Shown here in pieces: positions 16,320-25,748 of a stretch of 64,000 bases of DNA (positions are counted from its first letter, which is position 1; every line of letters begins with the position of its first letter). The position numbers and the translations under genes are program-made. The notes under the pieces are model-generated. The model did no database searches, had not been told where the DNA came from, and worked only from the letters and a program-made list of their open reading frames with translations. Origin of the DNA: JALYUA01 sp039933215 (GTDB lineage: Bacteria > Acidobacteriota > Thermoanaerobaculia > UBA5066 > Gp7-AA6); NCBI GenBank assembly GCA_039933215.1, contig JBDTOO010000015.1, forward strand, positions 6,438 through 70,437, in the 5' to 3' direction.

Positions 16320-17684
16320 CTAACGGACGAGGTGGTATTTCGTCTGGCGCTCGAGCACCCAGGAGATCTTCCCGTTCTCGTCGATCGCCGCGTCCTCTTC
16401 CTGCGCGGAGCGCAGCGGCTGCCCGCCCCACTCCGGCACCGGCTTCACGGCCTGCAGCTCGATCGAGAACCAGGTCGAGGGCAGGATCTTCACGTCCCCG
16501 CGGCCGGGGACCCCCTGCTGCCGGTCCCACAGGCCGATGAGCGGCCCCGCCCCGTGTCCGTGGTCGCCGATCGGATGCGTGTAGATCGATCCCTCGAGCC
16601 CCGCGTACTTCATCGCCCCGAGGGCGTCCGCGAGGACCTCGTTGCCCGTCCGGCCCGGTTTCATGCGGGCGAGGAGCAGGTCCTGGATGCGGTTCGAGTC
16701 GGCGAGCGCCTTGCGCAGACCCTCGGGAGCGTCGGTTTCACCCTCGCGAAGGACGTAACCGACGTGCTGCGTGTCCGTCGCGAGTCCGCACGCGAAGACG
16801 CCGAAGTCGACGTGCAGGTGGTCGCCGCGCTCGATGACGACGTCCTCGCGTTCGGCGATGACGCTGCCCGCCCCGACGCCCCGCCGCTGGACCGTCACGG
16901 TCGGCGGGAACCATTCGCCCATCCCGAGGTCGTTGACGCGCTGCCTCAGCCACCACTGGACGTCCGTGTTCGTCGTCTTTCCGGGAACGATGACCTCGTT
17001 CGAGAACGCCCGGGCGATCAGCGCGTGAACGGTCCGCATCATCCCGCGGTACGTCGGGAGCATCTCCGGGATCCGGATCGCGATGTATTCGAGGGGCAGG
17101 TTCTCCGCACGCACGAGGCGGGCGGTCCACGGACCGAGCGCCTTCTCGAGGGGCTCGCGCTCGCCCGACGAGAGCCCGTCGGAGAAAGCGTGCGTCGACG
17201 AGACGTCGAACGCGATCGAGGCGGGCTTCCGCTCGTCGACCAGCTTCCGGAGCAGGGCCCACTGGCCTTCGCCCCAGAGCTCGCGCCCTTCGACTTCGGG
17301 ATCCCGGTACACCGTGTAGAGGCCGCCGTTCGATCCGCCGCCGAGCGCGAGCCGCTCGACGCCCTGCGCGCCGCCGCGATCGAAGAAGACGAGGATGGTC
17401 CGGCGGCGCGCCGCCATGACGGACGGCGAGACGAGCGACCGGAAGGCCGGGTCCTCGTTGTACTCGCGGCACAGGACGATCCACATCGCGATCCCGTTGC
17501 GCCGCATCGCGGGCGGCAGCACGCGCTCGAGGCGCGCCGCGAGCCAGGACTGGCGCAGGGCGTCCTGCTCGCGCAGCGGCGGCAGGCGCGCCGGCTCGGC
17601 GGGAGCGGCGGACGCGGAGGAGACGCTCAGGGCGAGAACCACCGCGGGGAGGGCCCGGCGCAGGGGGAAATGCCGAGCGCGCAC
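16320..17684 (-). CDS. Exported M24-family metallopeptidase (Xaa-Pro aminopeptidase-like)
   Basis: A 454-residue peptidase. A GTG start gives a signal peptide (LRRALPAVVLALSVSSASA). An N-terminal creatinase-like domain is followed by the pita-bread catalytic domain. Likely metal ligands are visible in order: Asp in HVDFGV, Asp in LATDTQHVG, His in HPIGDHGHG, Glu in WFSIELQ and Glu in AQEEDA. Dinuclear M24 enzymes remove N-terminal residues, often before proline. Periplasmic peptide degradation is likely. It lies 4 nt after the stop of the NAD-binding protein gene, so the two are probably co-transcribed. Confidence 0.88.
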   Translation of the reverse strand: MRARHFPLRRALPAVVLALSVSSASAAPAEPARLPPLREQDALRQSWLAARLERVLPPAMRRNGIAMWIVLCREYNEDPAFRSLVSPSVMAARRRTILVFFDRGGAQGVERLALGGGSNGGLYTVYRDPEVEGRELWGEGQWALLRKLVDERKPASIAFDVSSTHAFSDGLSSGEREPLEKALGPWTARLVRAENLPLEYIAIRIPEMLPTYRGMMRTVHALIARAFSNEVIVPGKTTNTDVQWWLRQRVNDLGMGEWFPPTVTVQRRGVGAGSVIAEREDVVIERGDHLHVDFGVFACGLATDTQHVGYVLREGETDAPEGLRKALADSNRIQDLLLARMKPGRTGNEVLADALGAMKYAGLEGSIYTHPIGDHGHGAGPLIGLWDRQQGVPGRGDVKILPSTWFSIELQAVKPVPEWGGQPLRSAQEEDAAIDENGKISWVLERQTKYHLVR

Positions 17685-17688
17685 GGCG

Positions 17689-18675
17689 TCACCGGACCCG
17701 CAGGACGCGAACCGCCTCGAGCTGTGTCTCTTCGCCGAAGCCCGCGCGGGGGTCGTGCTTCATCGCGCCATGCAGGTACTCGTGCAGGCCGGGCCGCAGC
17801 TCCCTCCACGGGCCCGAGAACGTCGCCAGCGTCTCGGTCAGGTCGGCGGTGTTGTCCCTCGTCAGGCTGCGAAGCTGGTCCCGGGTGAGCGGAGGCGCGT
17901 CGAGCCACCCGCGGCGCGCGGCAGATTCGAACCGCCCCGCCAGAAAGCGCCCCCACCACAGGGGGAAGTGCACGAGGGGTTTGCGCCTCTTGCCGACGGC
18001 CGTCGCGATCTCGCGGTAGATCTCGTTCAACGTGAAGATCTGGGGGCCGCCGACCTCGTAGGTCTTGCCGACCGTCTCGGGCTTCTCCAGCGCTTCGGCG
18101 AAGACGCGGGCGACGTCGTAGACCGAGACGGGCATGAACTTCGTGTCGCCGGAGCCGATGACCGGGATGAAGCCGGGATTGCGCCGGACGATTGGCGCCA
18201 GCAGCGAAACGAACCCGTCGCCGCGACCGAAGATGATCGACGGACGGAGGATCGTCCAGTCGAGCTCTGAACCGCGCACCGCCCGTTCCCCCGCCGCCTT
18301 CGTGCGTCCGTATTCGGAAGGCGCGTCTTCGGAGGCTCCCATCGCGCTCATGTGAAGCAGGCGGCGGACACCGGCGGCGCGCATCGCCGCGATGACGTTC
18401 TCCGTGGCCTCGCGATGCATGCGGTCGAACGTCTGGTCGCCCTGTTCGTGGATGATCCCCACGAGGTGCACGACGGAGTCCCGGCCGGCGACGGCGCGCG
18501 AGAGGGACGCCGGGTCGAGCACGTCGCCGCGGACGGCCTCCACGGGCCGGTTGTACCGGTTGCGCGCGCCGTCCGGATCCCGCGCGAGGACCGCTATTGA
18601 GTGCCCCCGGCGCACGAACGCATTCACCAGGTGAGTGCCGACGAATCCCGTGCCGCCGGTGACGAGGATCTTCAA
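17689..18675 (-). CDS. NAD(P)-binding extended/atypical SDR (NDUFA9-like)
   Basis: A 328-residue Rossmann protein. The N-terminus KILVTGGTGFVGTHLV is the nucleotide-binding motif. HLVGIIHEQG and the YGRTKAAGE segment (YxxxK) follow, then ILRPSIIFGRGDGF and a substrate-side region ending near YEVGGPQIFTL. This pattern matches the atypical SDR group of complex I subunit NDUFA9 and its bacterial relatives. The start is TTG at 18675, because AAGGAGG lies 5 nt before it and the Rossmann motif begins at once; a longer frame to 18702 is unlikely. Substrate unknown; quinone or lipid metabolism is possible. Confidence 0.85.
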   Translation of the reverse strand: MKILVTGGTGFVGTHLVNAFVRRGHSIAVLARDPDGARNRYNRPVEAVRGDVLDPASLSRAVAGRDSVVHLVGIIHEQGDQTFDRMHREATENVIAAMRAAGVRRLLHMSAMGASEDAPSEYGRTKAAGERAVRGSELDWTILRPSIIFGRGDGFVSLLAPIVRRNPGFIPVIGSGDTKFMPVSVYDVARVFAEALEKPETVGKTYEVGGPQIFTLNEIYREIATAVGKRRKPLVHFPLWWGRFLAGRFESAARRGWLDAPPLTRDQLRSLTRDNTADLTETLATFSGPWRELRPGLHEYLHGAMKHDPRAGFGEETQLEAVRVLRVR

Positions 18676-18742
18676 TGAGGCCTCCTTCTCTCTTTTTACC
18701 ACGCGGGGCGGATCTTCCCGGCGCGAGCGTGCGCGGTCCGCT

Positions 18743-20785
18743 TCAGCGGCCGAAGAGCTCGCTGTCGATCGCTTCGCCCGCCTCGACGCGCCGGCGTGCT
18801 TCCCGCCGTGCGTCGGCGAGTCGGGGCAGATCGCCGATCGGGTCGGCGACGCGCAGAGACGGCAGGCCCGATTGCCGCACGCCGAGGAGGTCGCCCGGAC
18901 CCCGGACCTCGAGGTCGCGCTCGGCGATCACGAAACCGTCGGAGGTCTCCTCGAGGACGGCGAGCCGCGAGCGCGCCTCGAGGGTCGCGTTCTCCCCGAC
19001 GACGAGTGCGCACCAGGACGGCCGCGCGCTCCGCCCGACGCGGCCGCGCAGCTGGTGGAGCTGCGCGAGGCCGAACGACTCGGCGTTCTCGACCACCATC
19101 ACGGTGGCCTCGGGCACGTCGACCCCGACCTCGACGACGGTCGTAGAGACCAGGATGCCGATCTCTCCGCGCGAGAAGGCGCGGAGCACGCGGGAGCGCT
19201 CCTCGGGAGGCAGCCGTCCGTGGAGGACGCCGACGGCGACTCCGCCCGCCGCGGCGGCGATCCGCTCCGCCGTCTCCCGGGTGTCGGAGACCTCCCGCTC
19301 CCCCTCTTCGATCGCCGGCACGACCACGTAGGCGCGCTCTCCGAGGCGCACGCGCTCGGCGGCGAAGGCATAGATCCGGTCCCGCGACGAGGCTTCGCGC
19401 ACGCGCGTGGCGATCGCCCCACGGCCCGGAGGCTTCTCATCCAGAACGGACAGATCGAGCTCGCCGTAGATCGCCCAGGCGAGGGACCGCGGGATCGGGG
19501 TCGCGGTCATGACGAGGACGTGGGGGCTCTCCCCCTTCCGGAACAGGCGTGTCCGGTGCGCGACGCCGAACCGGTGCTGCTCGTCGATCACGACGAGAGC
19601 GAGGCGCCGGAAGCGAACCGGAGCCTCGACCAGGGCGTGCGTTCCGACGAGCAGATCGACGTCCCCCCGCTCGAGCGCCGCCAGGAGCTCCTGCCGGGGT
19701 CGGCCGCGGACCCGTCCGGTCAGGAGGCCCAGCCGGACTCCCGCCTTCTCCATCCAGCCCGCGAGGCTGGCGGCGTGCTGCTCCGCGAGGATCTCGGTCG
19801 GCGCCATGAGAGCGCCCTGGGCGCCCTGGGCGGCCGCCAGAAGGAGGGCGAGCCCCGCGACGACCGTCTTGCCGCTACCGACGTCGCCCTGGAGAAGGCG
19901 CGCCATCGCGCGTCCGGAACCGAGGTCCGCGGCGATCTCGCGGACCGCCCGCTTCTGAGCCCCCGTGAGCGCGAACGGCAGCGAAGCGCGGGTGCGCGCC
20001 CGCAGGGCGTCGTCCGCGACGAGGACGATCCCGGCGCGCTCCCGGAGCGCGGCGCGGCGGCGCTCGATGCCCGCGGCCAGAGCGAGGAGCTCTTCGTCGG
20101 AGAGCGCGCGCCGCGCCTCTTCGGCCTCCGCGACAGACGAGGGGAAATGGACTCCCTCGAGCGCCTGCCGCAGCTCCGCGGCGCTCCCGGATGCCGCCGG
20201 CCAGTCCGTCCCCAGCCGGTCCAGGGTCCCTCGCACCAGGGTTCGCCAGGCGCGCGGCGCGATGCCGGCGGCGCGATGGTAGACGCCGACGATGCGCCCC
20301 GAATGGAGCGGGTCGCCGGCGGCCGCGGAGGGGTCGAAGAACTCGGTCTCCGGGTTCTCGATGCGCAGCTCGCCGCGGTTGCCGACGGCCGGCGTCCCGA
20401 AGAGGACGGCCGTCGCCCCCTCGGCGCTCTTCGCGAAGGAGGGGTAACGGTTGTGCCAGACGACCCGGACGGCTCCCGTTCCGTCGTCCGCGACGGCCTC
20501 GATCCGCAGCGTGCCGCGGCGCATGCGGGTGGACTTGACGCTCGTCAGGCGGACGCGGATCGTGGCGGGAGCGCCGGCCGACAGCGCGGAGACGTCGGCG
20601 AAATGCCCGCGATCCTCGTACCGGAAGGGCAGCGCCACGAGGAAATCGCCCACGGTCGCGATGCCGGCGTCCGCCAGCCGAGCCGCGCGCGCCGGACCGA
20701 TGCGGGGGATCGACGCGACCGGGTCTCGAGGCCGGAGAGAGGCGGCGAGACCGGGCGGCGACGAGAGGCGGTCGATCGGGCTCAG
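18743..20785 (-). CDS. recG: ATP-dependent DNA helicase RecG
   Basis: A 680-residue replication-fork-remodelling helicase. Motifs in order: wedge domain with PRIGPARAARLADAGIATVG, Walker A GDVGSGKT, DEQH box in VVIDEQHRFGV, TATPIPRSLA, and the C-terminal QLHQLRGRVGR. The first ATG/GTG/TTG in frame is a GTG at 20653, which would cut off the first 44 residues including the conserved N-terminal wedge sequence. CTG at 20785, overlapping the upstream TGA as CTGA, gives the usual family length. The start is inferred; the helicase identity is certain. Confidence 0.95.
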   Translation of the reverse strand: MSPIDRLSSPPGLAASLRPRDPVASIPRIGPARAARLADAGIATVGDFLVALPFRYEDRGHFADVSALSAGAPATIRVRLTSVKSTRMRRGTLRIEAVADDGTGAVRVVWHNRYPSFAKSAEGATAVLFGTPAVGNRGELRIENPETEFFDPSAAAGDPLHSGRIVGVYHRAAGIAPRAWRTLVRGTLDRLGTDWPAASGSAAELRQALEGVHFPSSVAEAEEARRALSDEELLALAAGIERRRAALRERAGIVLVADDALRARTRASLPFALTGAQKRAVREIAADLGSGRAMARLLQGDVGSGKTVVAGLALLLAAAQGAQGALMAPTEILAEQHAASLAGWMEKAGVRLGLLTGRVRGRPRQELLAALERGDVDLLVGTHALVEAPVRFRRLALVVIDEQHRFGVAHRTRLFRKGESPHVLVMTATPIPRSLAWAIYGELDLSVLDEKPPGRGAIATRVREASSRDRIYAFAAERVRLGERAYVVVPAIEEGEREVSDTRETAERIAAAAGGVAVGVLHGRLPPEERSRVLRAFSRGEIGILVSTTVVEVGVDVPEATVMVVENAESFGLAQLHQLRGRVGRSARPSWCALVVGENATLEARSRLAVLEETSDGFVIAERDLEVRGPGDLLGVRQSGLPSLRVADPIGDLPRLADARREARRRVEAGEAIDSELFGR

Positions 20786-21570
20786 GATTCCGCGCTGAAG
20801 AACGTGAGAGGGACGAGGCCGAACTTCAGGACGTCGGCGTTCTGGATCGCCATGGGAGCGCCCGTGGCGAGACGCTGATCATTGACGAACGTGCCGTTCA
20901 TGACGCCGATCTCCTCCATCACGTAAAACGTTCCGGCCATCTGGTAGAGCTTCGCGTGGCGCCGCGAGGTCGAGCGCTGAGTGTCGAGCGGCGTGAGGTC
21001 GATGTCGGGAGTGATTCCCGTGACGGGGTCGGCGCGTCCCACGAGGGTATCGCCTTCACGGTTGAGGAAGAACTCGGGAGTCCCGTTCGCGCCGACGAGG
21101 CGGAACACGTCCTTGTGGACGACGGGTTTTCGCGACGGCGGCCTTTCCTCGTCCGGAACGCGGCGGCCGAGGGCTTCTTCGAGCATCGTCGAGACGTCCC
21201 GGACGCGGCGCGAGAGCTTTCGCATCATCCGGATGGCGATCTCCGTGTTGCTGCGGAGCATCGTGTCGAACATCGCGCCGTTGATCCGCACCACCTCGAC
21301 GTCCGACTTCGCCCGCGCCGACGCGCTGCGGGGCAGATCCTCGAGGACGCTCATCTCGCCGAAGAAGTCGCCCTTCTCGAGAGTCGCGAGGACACGGCTC
21401 TCCCCCGCGATCGACTTGAAGAGCTCGACCACTCCGGACTGGATGATGTACATCTCGGTCCCGATCTCGCCCTCGGAGAAGATGATGTCTCCCATCGGGT
21501 GGCTGACGATGTACCGCTCGAAGGGATTCTTGCCTCCGGCCGCGGTCCCCGACTTGAAGACGGCTTTCAC
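20782..21570 (-). CDS. Cyclic-nucleotide-binding domain fused to FHA domain
   Basis: A 262-residue cytoplasmic protein. Residues about 20-125 form a cNMP-binding domain (IIFSEGEIGTEMYIIQSGVVELF, LEKGDFFGEMSVLEDLPRSASARA), with the phosphate-binding cassette GEMSVL..LPRSA. Residues about 155-260 form an FHA domain (LVGRADP, RSTSRRHAKL, NGTFVNDQRL), which binds phosphothreonine. It probably links a nucleotide signal to Ser/Thr kinase signalling; no kinase is in the window. Both ends are coupled: its ATG overlaps the carboxypeptidase stop, and its TGA overlaps the recG start. Confidence 0.92.
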   Translation of the reverse strand: MKAVFKSGTAAGGKNPFERYIVSHPMGDIIFSEGEIGTEMYIIQSGVVELFKSIAGESRVLATLEKGDFFGEMSVLEDLPRSASARAKSDVEVVRINGAMFDTMLRSNTEIAIRMMRKLSRRVRDVSTMLEEALGRRVPDEERPPSRKPVVHKDVFRLVGANGTPEFFLNREGDTLVGRADPVTGITPDIDLTPLDTQRSTSRRHAKLYQMAGTFYVMEEIGVMNGTFVNDQRLATGAPMAIQNADVLKFGLVPLTFFSAES

Positions 21571-22541
21571 CGGACCGCCGGGCCGCCGAAAACGAGGCGT
21601 CCGCCGCGCACGGCGTCGGCCTCGAGGGTCACCGGGGCGCCGAGCGGGAGCGTCCGCGCGGCGGCCAGATGACCGGCGGGAAGCCCGAAGGCCACGGGAA
21701 ATGGAGCGCCGTCGAAGCGGCCCCGCAGGTACGTCCGGACCGCGTCCGGCGACTCGCCCGCAGCGGGAACGACGGATCCGATCACCATGGCGCGCAGGCC
21801 ATCGAGGGTATCCGAGCGCTCCAACTGGGTCAACAGACGGTCGATCCGGTAAATCGCCTCACCCGTGTCCTCCCAGAAAAGGATGGAATCCCGGCCGCTG
21901 ACCGCCTCGGGCGTGCCCGCCATCGAGGCGAGGAGCGACAGGCAGCCGCCGACGAGCGGCCCCTCGCCGCGTCCGGGCGACAGGACGTCCTCGGCGGAAA
22001 AGACGTGAGGCTCCGGAGTCGCGCCGGTCAGGATCGCCTCCCAGTCGAGCTTCCCGGCTCCGGACATCTCGACCGCCACCATCGGTCCGTAGAAGGTGAC
22101 GAGACCGGCCGACTTCCCGACGAAAGCAAGAAGCGCCGTGAGATCCGAGCCGCCGAGATGGATCTTCGGGTTCGCCGCGACTTCCGCCGGGTCGAGGAGG
22201 CCGAGGATCCGGGACGCCCCGTATCCCCCCCGCGCGAAGAAGATCGCGTCGACCGACGGGTCGGCGAGAAGCCTCCGGTACCCGTCCGCCCGCTGCCGGT
22301 CGGTCCCCGCGAGGAACCCATCGACCCGCCCGACGTTTTCCGCGAGGACGACCCGATATCCCCGCGCTTCGAGGGCCGCGACGCCCGCGGTGAGCCGCGC
22401 GGAGTCGACGGGCCCCGAAACCGCAGCCACGCCAATGCGGCCGCCCGGGTGAAGCCGAGGCGGTCGCAGCGCGTCAGCCATCTTCTGAGAATGGTAAACG
22501 AGGTCATCGAGGTCCGGCGCCGCTCGGTCATCCGGGCTCAC
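21567..22541 (-). CDS. ldcA: Murein LD-carboxypeptidase, S66 family
   Basis: A 324-residue cytoplasmic peptidase that trims the terminal D-Ala from recycled muropeptides. The N-terminal domain has GRIGVAAVSGPV and FFARGGYGASRIL. The nucleophile Ser lies in LGGSDLTALL, and the catalytic Glu and His in FWEDTGE and FGLPAGHLAA. The frame opens at ATG 22541. ATG at 22481 (MADALRPPRL) is the other candidate and is nearer to the usual family start; neither has a strong Shine-Dalgarno. It is the first gene of the run ldcA, FHA protein, recG. Confidence 0.9.
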   Translation of the reverse strand: MSPDDRAAPDLDDLVYHSQKMADALRPPRLHPGGRIGVAAVSGPVDSARLTAGVAALEARGYRVVLAENVGRVDGFLAGTDRQRADGYRRLLADPSVDAIFFARGGYGASRILGLLDPAEVAANPKIHLGGSDLTALLAFVGKSAGLVTFYGPMVAVEMSGAGKLDWEAILTGATPEPHVFSAEDVLSPGRGEGPLVGGCLSLLASMAGTPEAVSGRDSILFWEDTGEAIYRIDRLLTQLERSDTLDGLRAMVIGSVVPAAGESPDAVRTYLRGRFDGAPFPVAFGLPAGHLAAARTLPLGAPVTLEADAVRGGRLVFGGPAVR

Positions 22542-22562
22542 ATGAGCCAGACCTCTCAGCGC

Positions 22563-22579
22563 CGGTCGCGCAGCGACCG
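22563..22579 (-). terminator. Hairpin 3' of RNase P RNA, short relative of a dispersed palindrome
   Basis: On the minus strand CGGTCGC-TGC-GCGACCG forms a perfect 7-bp stem with a 3-nt loop, beginning 32 nt after the rnpB 3' end. Loop and stem core match the 46-nt element at 29834 with two pairs deleted. No U-tract follows. Confidence 0.5.
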
Positions 22580-22610
22580 CCCGCGCTGAAAGTCACTGCC
22601 TGCGCTGAAA

Positions 22611-22996
<386 letters not shown>

Positions 22997-23003
22997 CGCC
23001 GGC

Positions 23004-23009
23004 ATCCTA
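23004..23009 (-). promoter_or_regulatory. Candidate -10 element of rnpB
   Basis: TAGGAT on the minus strand ends 7 nt before the predicted 5' end of rnpB, the expected distance to a transcription start. No good -35 is visible 17 nt upstream. Confidence 0.5.
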
Positions 23010-23039
23010 TCAGCCGCGACGAAAAGCCACCGCGCCGGC

Positions 23040-23486
23040 CTACTCCCTGTTCCTGGGATCAGCGAAGTAGTCGAGCCACTCCGAGACGTCGACGCGCTCG
23101 GGCTTTCCCGGGGCGGGAGCTCCGGCCGCGACGGCGCGGAACCGCTCCCAGAATTCGGGCGGCGACAGGGTCTTCGCGCCGGCGGCGCGAGCGCGCCGGG
23201 TGAGTTCGCGATCGGCCGTGACGACGGAGATCTCGCCCGGGTCCCGCGCGGCACGGACCTCGCGAAGGATCGCCTCGTCCGCGGATCCTCCCGCGTCTTT
23301 CACGCTCAAGCCTCCGAGCGTGAGCGTCTTTCCCGCGGGCCCGTCGAAGAAGATCCGCACGGACGCTCGCCGTCCCCGCAGCCGTTCGGAGACCTCGGCG
23401 AGGAGCGCGGCTCGATCCTCCTCCGCGGGCCGGCTCGTGCGCCGGGCGAGGCCGATGAGGTTGTTCCCGTCGAGAAAGTACGGCAT
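23040..23486 (-). CDS. NYN-domain (YacP-like) predicted ribonuclease
   Basis: A 148-residue protein with a NYN/PIN-like nuclease fold. The first acidic residue is in MPYFLDGNNLIG. The middle Asp-rich part is RIFFDGPAG and AGGSADEAIL, and the third acidic cluster is VVTADRELTRRA. YacP/Rae1-type proteins cleave RNA, sometimes on ribosomes. ATG at 23486 places the conserved YFLDGNN at the start; it lies 16 nt after the DUF4126 stop and is the last gene before rnpB. Confidence 0.85.
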   Translation of the reverse strand: MPYFLDGNNLIGLARRTSRPAEEDRAALLAEVSERLRGRRASVRIFFDGPAGKTLTLGGLSVKDAGGSADEAILREVRAARDPGEISVVTADRELTRRARAAGAKTLSPPEFWERFRAVAAGAPAPGKPERVDVSEWLDYFADPRNRE

Positions 23487-23502
23487 GACCGGGAGCCGGA
23501 CG

Positions 23503-24105
23503 TCAGGCGGTCTCGCCCCGGTGGCGGCGCGGATGCTGGATGCGGAAGAAGAGGACCTGCAGGGCCCGGCGAACTCTCGCGCCGTGCATGACGAGGACCG
23601 CGACGAGGGCCGCCAGGAAGAGCGCGGTGAGCCACGGCTGGAAGAAGAGCAGGATCGCGAGCATGATCGCGACGATGTCCTCCGCGATCGACAGAACGAG
23701 CTGGGCGAACCCACGCGTGGCGGCGGTCGACGTGAGGCGGCTCGTGGATTTCGCCGCGTGCGCCGCCAGCGTCACGACGGCGGCGAGGGCCGCGACGCCG
23801 ATCTTCGCCGCGAGCGAGACTTCACCGAGTGCCGCGAGCGCGAGGAGCGAGCCGACGATCGGCCTCAGGAGCGTCTGCGCGGCCTCCCAGAATCGATCGG
23901 CGAGGGGAATCTTGGTCACGACGAATTCCGCGAGGAACATCACGATCGACAGCTGGAGGATCGCCGGGCTCGCGAGGAAGGCGGCCACCCCGCCGGGGAA
24001 GTCCTGCGGCAGGAGGCGATAGAGCCCGTTGTACACGAGGAGAACGGACCACGCGTTCAAGCCGGCCGCGGCCGCGAGGCCGAGGCCGGTGAGCAGGGGG
24101 ATCAA
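23503..24105 (-). CDS. DUF4126 membrane protein
   Basis: A 200-residue protein with about five membrane segments. It starts with IPLLTGLGLAAAAGLNAW and contains FVVTKIPLADRFWEAAQTLLRP and ARLTLAAHAAKS-like segments typical of DUF4126. Function is unknown. The start is TTG at 24105, overlapping the upstream TGA (TTGA). It sits between the DUF4388-J-domain gene and the NYN gene. Confidence 0.85.
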   Translation of the reverse strand: MIPLLTGLGLAAAAGLNAWSVLLVYNGLYRLLPQDFPGGVAAFLASPAILQLSIVMFLAEFVVTKIPLADRFWEAAQTLLRPIVGSLLALAALGEVSLAAKIGVAALAAVVTLAAHAAKSTSRLTSTAATRGFAQLVLSIAEDIVAIMLAILLFFQPWLTALFLAALVAVLVMHGARVRRALQVLFFRIQHPRRHRGETA

Positions 24106-25748
24106 TTCCGCTGCCGGAAGAGGCGGGAGAAGAGACCCGGGCGGTCGGACGAAGGAGCGGCATCGGCCGCGCCGGGCGTCCCCTCTTCCGCGGGATTCTC
24201 CCCCGCCTCGGAGGCTCCGAAGCTGGCGTCCGCGAGCGTGAGGGAATCCGGCGCCTTTTCGGGAAGTGCTCCGAGAAGGATCTGGTCGAGCAGCTCCTGG
24301 TTCTCCGGCGTGGGCGCGAGATCCACGGCCCGGCGCGCGAACGTCTCCGCCTCGTCGTCCCTCCCGTGCTGGTGCAGGGCGCGAGCCGCCGCCCGGATGT
24401 AGGGCACTCCGCGCGGAGACAGCCTCGCCGCCTCTTTCAGGTTTTCCAGGCCCTTGGAGATCCACATCGAGTTCTTCAACTCGACCATGCCCAGGCAAAG
24501 GCGGTACTCCGGATTGTCGGGGACGAACCGGATCGCCTCGCGCAGCATCTCGACCGCGGGATGAAAGTCCTTCTGCTCGATCAGCTCCCGCGCGCGCGTG
24601 AAGCTCTGCCTGGCGAGATTCTTTCGGATCTCCGGGTCGGTGGACGTCTCCGCGACGGCGACCGAGACAGGAGCGGCGTCGAGGGTGTCGTCGTACTCGG
24701 CGCGCCGGGCCGGATCCGACAGGACCTCGTGCGCGAGCTTCAGCCGGTCGAACACCGCCGTCAGCTCCTTGGCGAACTGCGCGAGGTCGTCGCGGTGGCG
24801 CAGGTCCGGATGGAACAGGCGGCTGCGCTCGAAGTACGCCTTGCCAATCTGTTCATCGGATGCGTTGGCCGGCACGCCCAGGAGCTCGTAGTGCGTGAGC
24901 CAGTCGATTCGGCGGTAGGTGTTACGGACGAGCTCGGAGTGACCCGGCGTGCCGTCGCGCGGCTGCGCGTCGACGACGACGTTCAAGCCTTCGAACCCGC
25001 CGGCGACCCGGGGAGCGACGCCGTCCTTCTTCCATTCGACGATGCCGCAGGAGAAGAGCGCATAGAGAGTCTTGGCCGTCGCGCCGCGCGAGCCGCCGCC
25101 GATCTTGAGGAGGGACTCGAGATCGAGCGCGCCGTCGATGCGGGAGAGGAGATAGGCCTCCTGCGGCGTCAAGGGAAGGTACTGGTAGCGGGACATCGGA
25201 TCGGTCGAGAGGATCGGCACCGAGCGCGCCTCGCCGAGCCGGCGCAGGAAGGCCTCGCCCTCCGGAAGCCGGCGGATTCCCTCGACGATGATGGCGGCGG
25301 TCGACAGGGTCAGCGCGACGTCCGGGTCGAGCACTCCCGTCGAGGACTGGAAGCGATATTCCCCCTCTTCCCACTCGAAGGTCGAGAACACGATCTCCTC
25401 GACCAGGCGCCGCATCTCCGCGTCGAGGACCTGGCGGGACACCAGACCCTTCTCCACGAGGATCTTTCCGAGACGCGCCCGGCCCTGGCGCGCGACCGTC
25501 TCGAGCGCCCACGAGAGGTCCTCGTCGGTGATCCAGCCGCGCCGCTTCAGGAAGGCGCCGATCCTCTGGCCCTCCCGCGACGAAGTCGCCGTGCGCAGCT
25601 CCCCCTTCTCGAAGAAGAGGTGGCGCGTCTCATCGCCGCGGACGAGGGTCAGGGTTCCCTTCAGCCCCTCGAGGAAGATCCGGCGAAGGACCTGAGGGAG
25701 GGGCGTTTCCGCCAGAGAGCCGCGAAATCCGGCGCGCGCTGTGTTCAT
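24102..25748 (-). CDS. DUF4388 protein with internal J domain and TPR-like C-terminus
   Basis: A 548-residue cytoplasmic protein with an unusual fusion. Residues 8-160 form a DUF4388/PATAN-like region (GSLAETPLPQVLRRIFLEGLKGTLTL). Residues about 285-350 are a DnaJ J domain with THYELLGVPANASDEQIGKAY and an intact HPD (FHPDLRHRDD), so it should still stimulate a DnaK-type ATPase. Residues about 375-500 look like TPR helices (FHPAVEMLREAIRFVPDNPEYRL). The end is low complexity. DUF4388 proteins occur in gliding and signalling contexts of Myxococcota and Acidobacteriota; the role here is unknown. Confidence 0.85.
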   Translation of the reverse strand: MNTARAGFRGSLAETPLPQVLRRIFLEGLKGTLTLVRGDETRHLFFEKGELRTATSSREGQRIGAFLKRRGWITDEDLSWALETVARQGRARLGKILVEKGLVSRQVLDAEMRRLVEEIVFSTFEWEEGEYRFQSSTGVLDPDVALTLSTAAIIVEGIRRLPEGEAFLRRLGEARSVPILSTDPMSRYQYLPLTPQEAYLLSRIDGALDLESLLKIGGGSRGATAKTLYALFSCGIVEWKKDGVAPRVAGGFEGLNVVVDAQPRDGTPGHSELVRNTYRRIDWLTHYELLGVPANASDEQIGKAYFERSRLFHPDLRHRDDLAQFAKELTAVFDRLKLAHEVLSDPARRAEYDDTLDAAPVSVAVAETSTDPEIRKNLARQSFTRARELIEQKDFHPAVEMLREAIRFVPDNPEYRLCLGMVELKNSMWISKGLENLKEAARLSPRGVPYIRAAARALHQHGRDDEAETFARRAVDLAPTPENQELLDQILLGALPEKAPDSLTLADASFGASEAGENPAEEGTPGAADAAPSSDRPGLFSRLFRQRN

